From assembly GCA_903877095.1 (NCBI GenBank), contig CAIRCP010000220.1:1-34348 (forward strand): DNA of 34,348 nucleotides. The letters are read 5' to 3'. This document shows positions 33,644 to 34,348 of this stretch, piece by piece (position 1 is the stretch's first letter; each line of letters starts with the position of its first letter). Source of the stretch: an uncultured Actinomycetes bacterium (GTDB taxonomy: Bacteria; Actinomycetota; Actinomycetes; Mycobacteriales; Mycobacteriaceae). The position numbers were made by a program, and so were the translations under genes. The notes beneath the pieces are model-generated. The model saw nothing but the letters and a program-made list of their open reading frames with translations, had not been told where the DNA came from and did not search any database.

Positions 33644-33966
33644 GCCGGACCCGATGATCGCCGAACGCCCCGGCCGGGATGTGGTTAACTCCGTTTTCGG
33701 TTCCGAGCTTCCCCAGGGGTCATCGGATGAGCGCGAGGTCGATCTGACCGCCGAGGCAAGTGAGCGGGATCGCTGGCTCCGCGAAAACGTTCCGCCGCAT
33801 CACGTTTGACTCGCCGGATGACGTTTCGGCAGTCGGCGCCCAGAATCGACAGTGCTCAAACGAACCGGCGTCTTCGCTGTGGGCGATCGGATCTCCCGGC
33901 CGGGCGCCGCAGACTCAGCAAAATCGCGCTTTGTCTGAATGCAACCTGATTTTTCTTTCGTTCGCG

Positions 33967-34028
33967 TTGCCCGCACGGTTGTACTACCGATATCTTACTC
34001 TTGACATCGCAACACCAGTCGTTGTGAT
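33967..34028 (+). promoter_or_regulatory. Promoter region of the MspA-family porin
   Basis: Two overlapping possibilities are seen. TTGCCC (33967-33972) with TATCTT (33991-33996) at 18-bp spacing would start near 34003. TTGACA (34001-34006), a perfect -35, with TGTGAT (34023-34028) at 16-bp spacing would start near 34035. Either gives a leader of about 60-95 nt. Confidence 0.4.
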
Positions 34029-34096
34029 CCAGCCGGATACCGAAGACTTGCTGGTGGACCTGAAGGGTTCACCAGCCGAACAAGCTTAGGGAGACC

Positions 34097-34348
34097 ATGA
34101 AGGGTATCGGTCGTGTTCTGGCGGCCTTGGCCGCTGCGTTGGTAGGCCCGTTCGTGGCCCTGCCCGGGACGGCGCAGGCCGGGATGGACAACCAGATGAG
34201 TCTGGTCGACGGCGGTGGCCGCACGATGACCATCCAGCAGTGGGACACCTTCCTCGACGGGGTGTATCCGCTGGACCGCAACCGGCTGACCCGTGAGTGG
34301 TTCCACTCCGGCAAGGCCAAGTACAACGTGGCCGGCCCGGGTGCGGAC
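34097..34348 (+). CDS. MspA-family outer-membrane porin (partial, N-terminal 84 residues)
   Basis: The gene runs off the window end. Residues 1-27 are a signal peptide ending TAQA|G. The mature start GMDNQMSLVDG, then TMTIQQWDTFLDGVYPLDRN, then RLTREWFHSGKAKY and VAGPGAD, follow the MspA sequence closely. MspA porins form octameric pores in the mycolic-acid outer membrane for uptake of small hydrophilic nutrients. A good AGGGAG ribosome binding site precedes the ATG. In M. smegmatis I recall mspC lying close to moaB2/mscL, so this is probably the mspC equivalent. The family is absent from M. tuberculosis, which marks this genome as non-tuberculous. Confidence 0.95.
   Translation, partial: MKGIGRVLAALAAALVGPFVALPGTAQAGMDNQMSLVDGGGRTMTIQQWDTFLDGVYPLDRNRLTREWFHSGKAKYNVAGPGAD

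Larger units (their letters stand above)
33560..34096. other. 537-bp intergenic region upstream of the porin gene
   Basis: No convincing gene is seen. The left part holds a TGTGA-N6-TCACA palindrome with a following T-run (33622-33643). The right part, from about 33930, is markedly lower in GC (31 of 60 bases in 33961-34020) and holds the porin promoter. In M. tuberculosis mscL follows moaB2; no mscL or recognisable remnant is present here. Confidence 0.65.

Noticed and set aside
33760..34089. Plus-strand frame of 109 codons before the porin gene
   Set aside because: GTG start without ribosome binding site, runs through the porin promoter and up to its leader, and the product has no recognisable family.
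1..34348. Search for tRNA, rRNA, insertion sequences, integrase sites and CRISPR arrays
   Set aside because: None seen by eye: no tRNA-like cloverleaf with CCA-proximal arms, no transposase-like protein, and no unrelated-spacer repeat array.

Overview
The window is a high-GC actinobacterial chromosome segment, almost certainly from a non-tuberculous Mycobacterium/Mycolicibacterium. Evidence seen: a near-complete match to the mycobacterial order sucC-sucD, F420 oxidoreductase, 34 kDa-antigen-like gene, perM, purN, purH, MoxR ATPase, VWA protein, echA7-fadE12-accA2-accD2-fadE13, rpmF, mprA-mprB-pepD-moaB2, plus an MspA-family porin and a PGRS protein. Names and comparisons with M. tuberculosis and M. 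smegmatis are from memory; no search was run.

Layout. 1-2523 (+): end of sucC, sucD, and a translationally coupled thiolase-like gene. 2528-3376 (-): a luciferase-like F420 oxidoreductase with a perfect KstR-type palindrome 9 nt upstream of its start codon. 3540-5654 (+): two membrane-protein genes (DUF5336 and perM). 5723-7941 (+): purN-purH, with a leaderless promoter. 8129-14128 (+): a 1999-residue exported PGRS protein with no PE domain, built from eight ~121-residue super-repeats and ending in a compositionally different, probably jelly-roll C-terminal domain. 14302-17656 (+): MoxR AAA+ ATPase and its VWA partner. 18105-19553 (+): an exported Ala/Pro/Ser-rich protein with a strong terminator. 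19617-20204 (-): DUF1707 protein. 20285-28762 (-): a tightly coupled six-gene acyl-CoA operon (AtuA-like, two acyl-CoA dehydrogenases, both acyl-CoA carboxylase subunits, enoyl-CoA hydratase). 28970-34348 (+): rpmF, the MprA-MprB envelope-stress system with its protease pepD, moaB2, and the start of an MspA-type porin.

Functional themes. Central carbon and purine genes (sucCD, purNH) flank envelope genes (perM, PGRS protein, mprAB-pepD, porin). The minus-strand operon has the enzyme set of a leucine- or acyclic-terpenoid-type route: dehydrogenation, biotin-dependent gamma-carboxylation, hydration. A TTGACA promoter overlapped by a 14-bp palindrome suggests control by a TetR-type repressor.

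The most unusual items are the PGRS/jelly-roll fusion with its regular super-repeat, the operators at the F420 oxidoreductase and at the acyl-CoA operon, and a tandem TCTCAGT repeat that lies inside the last codons of mprB just upstream of pepD.
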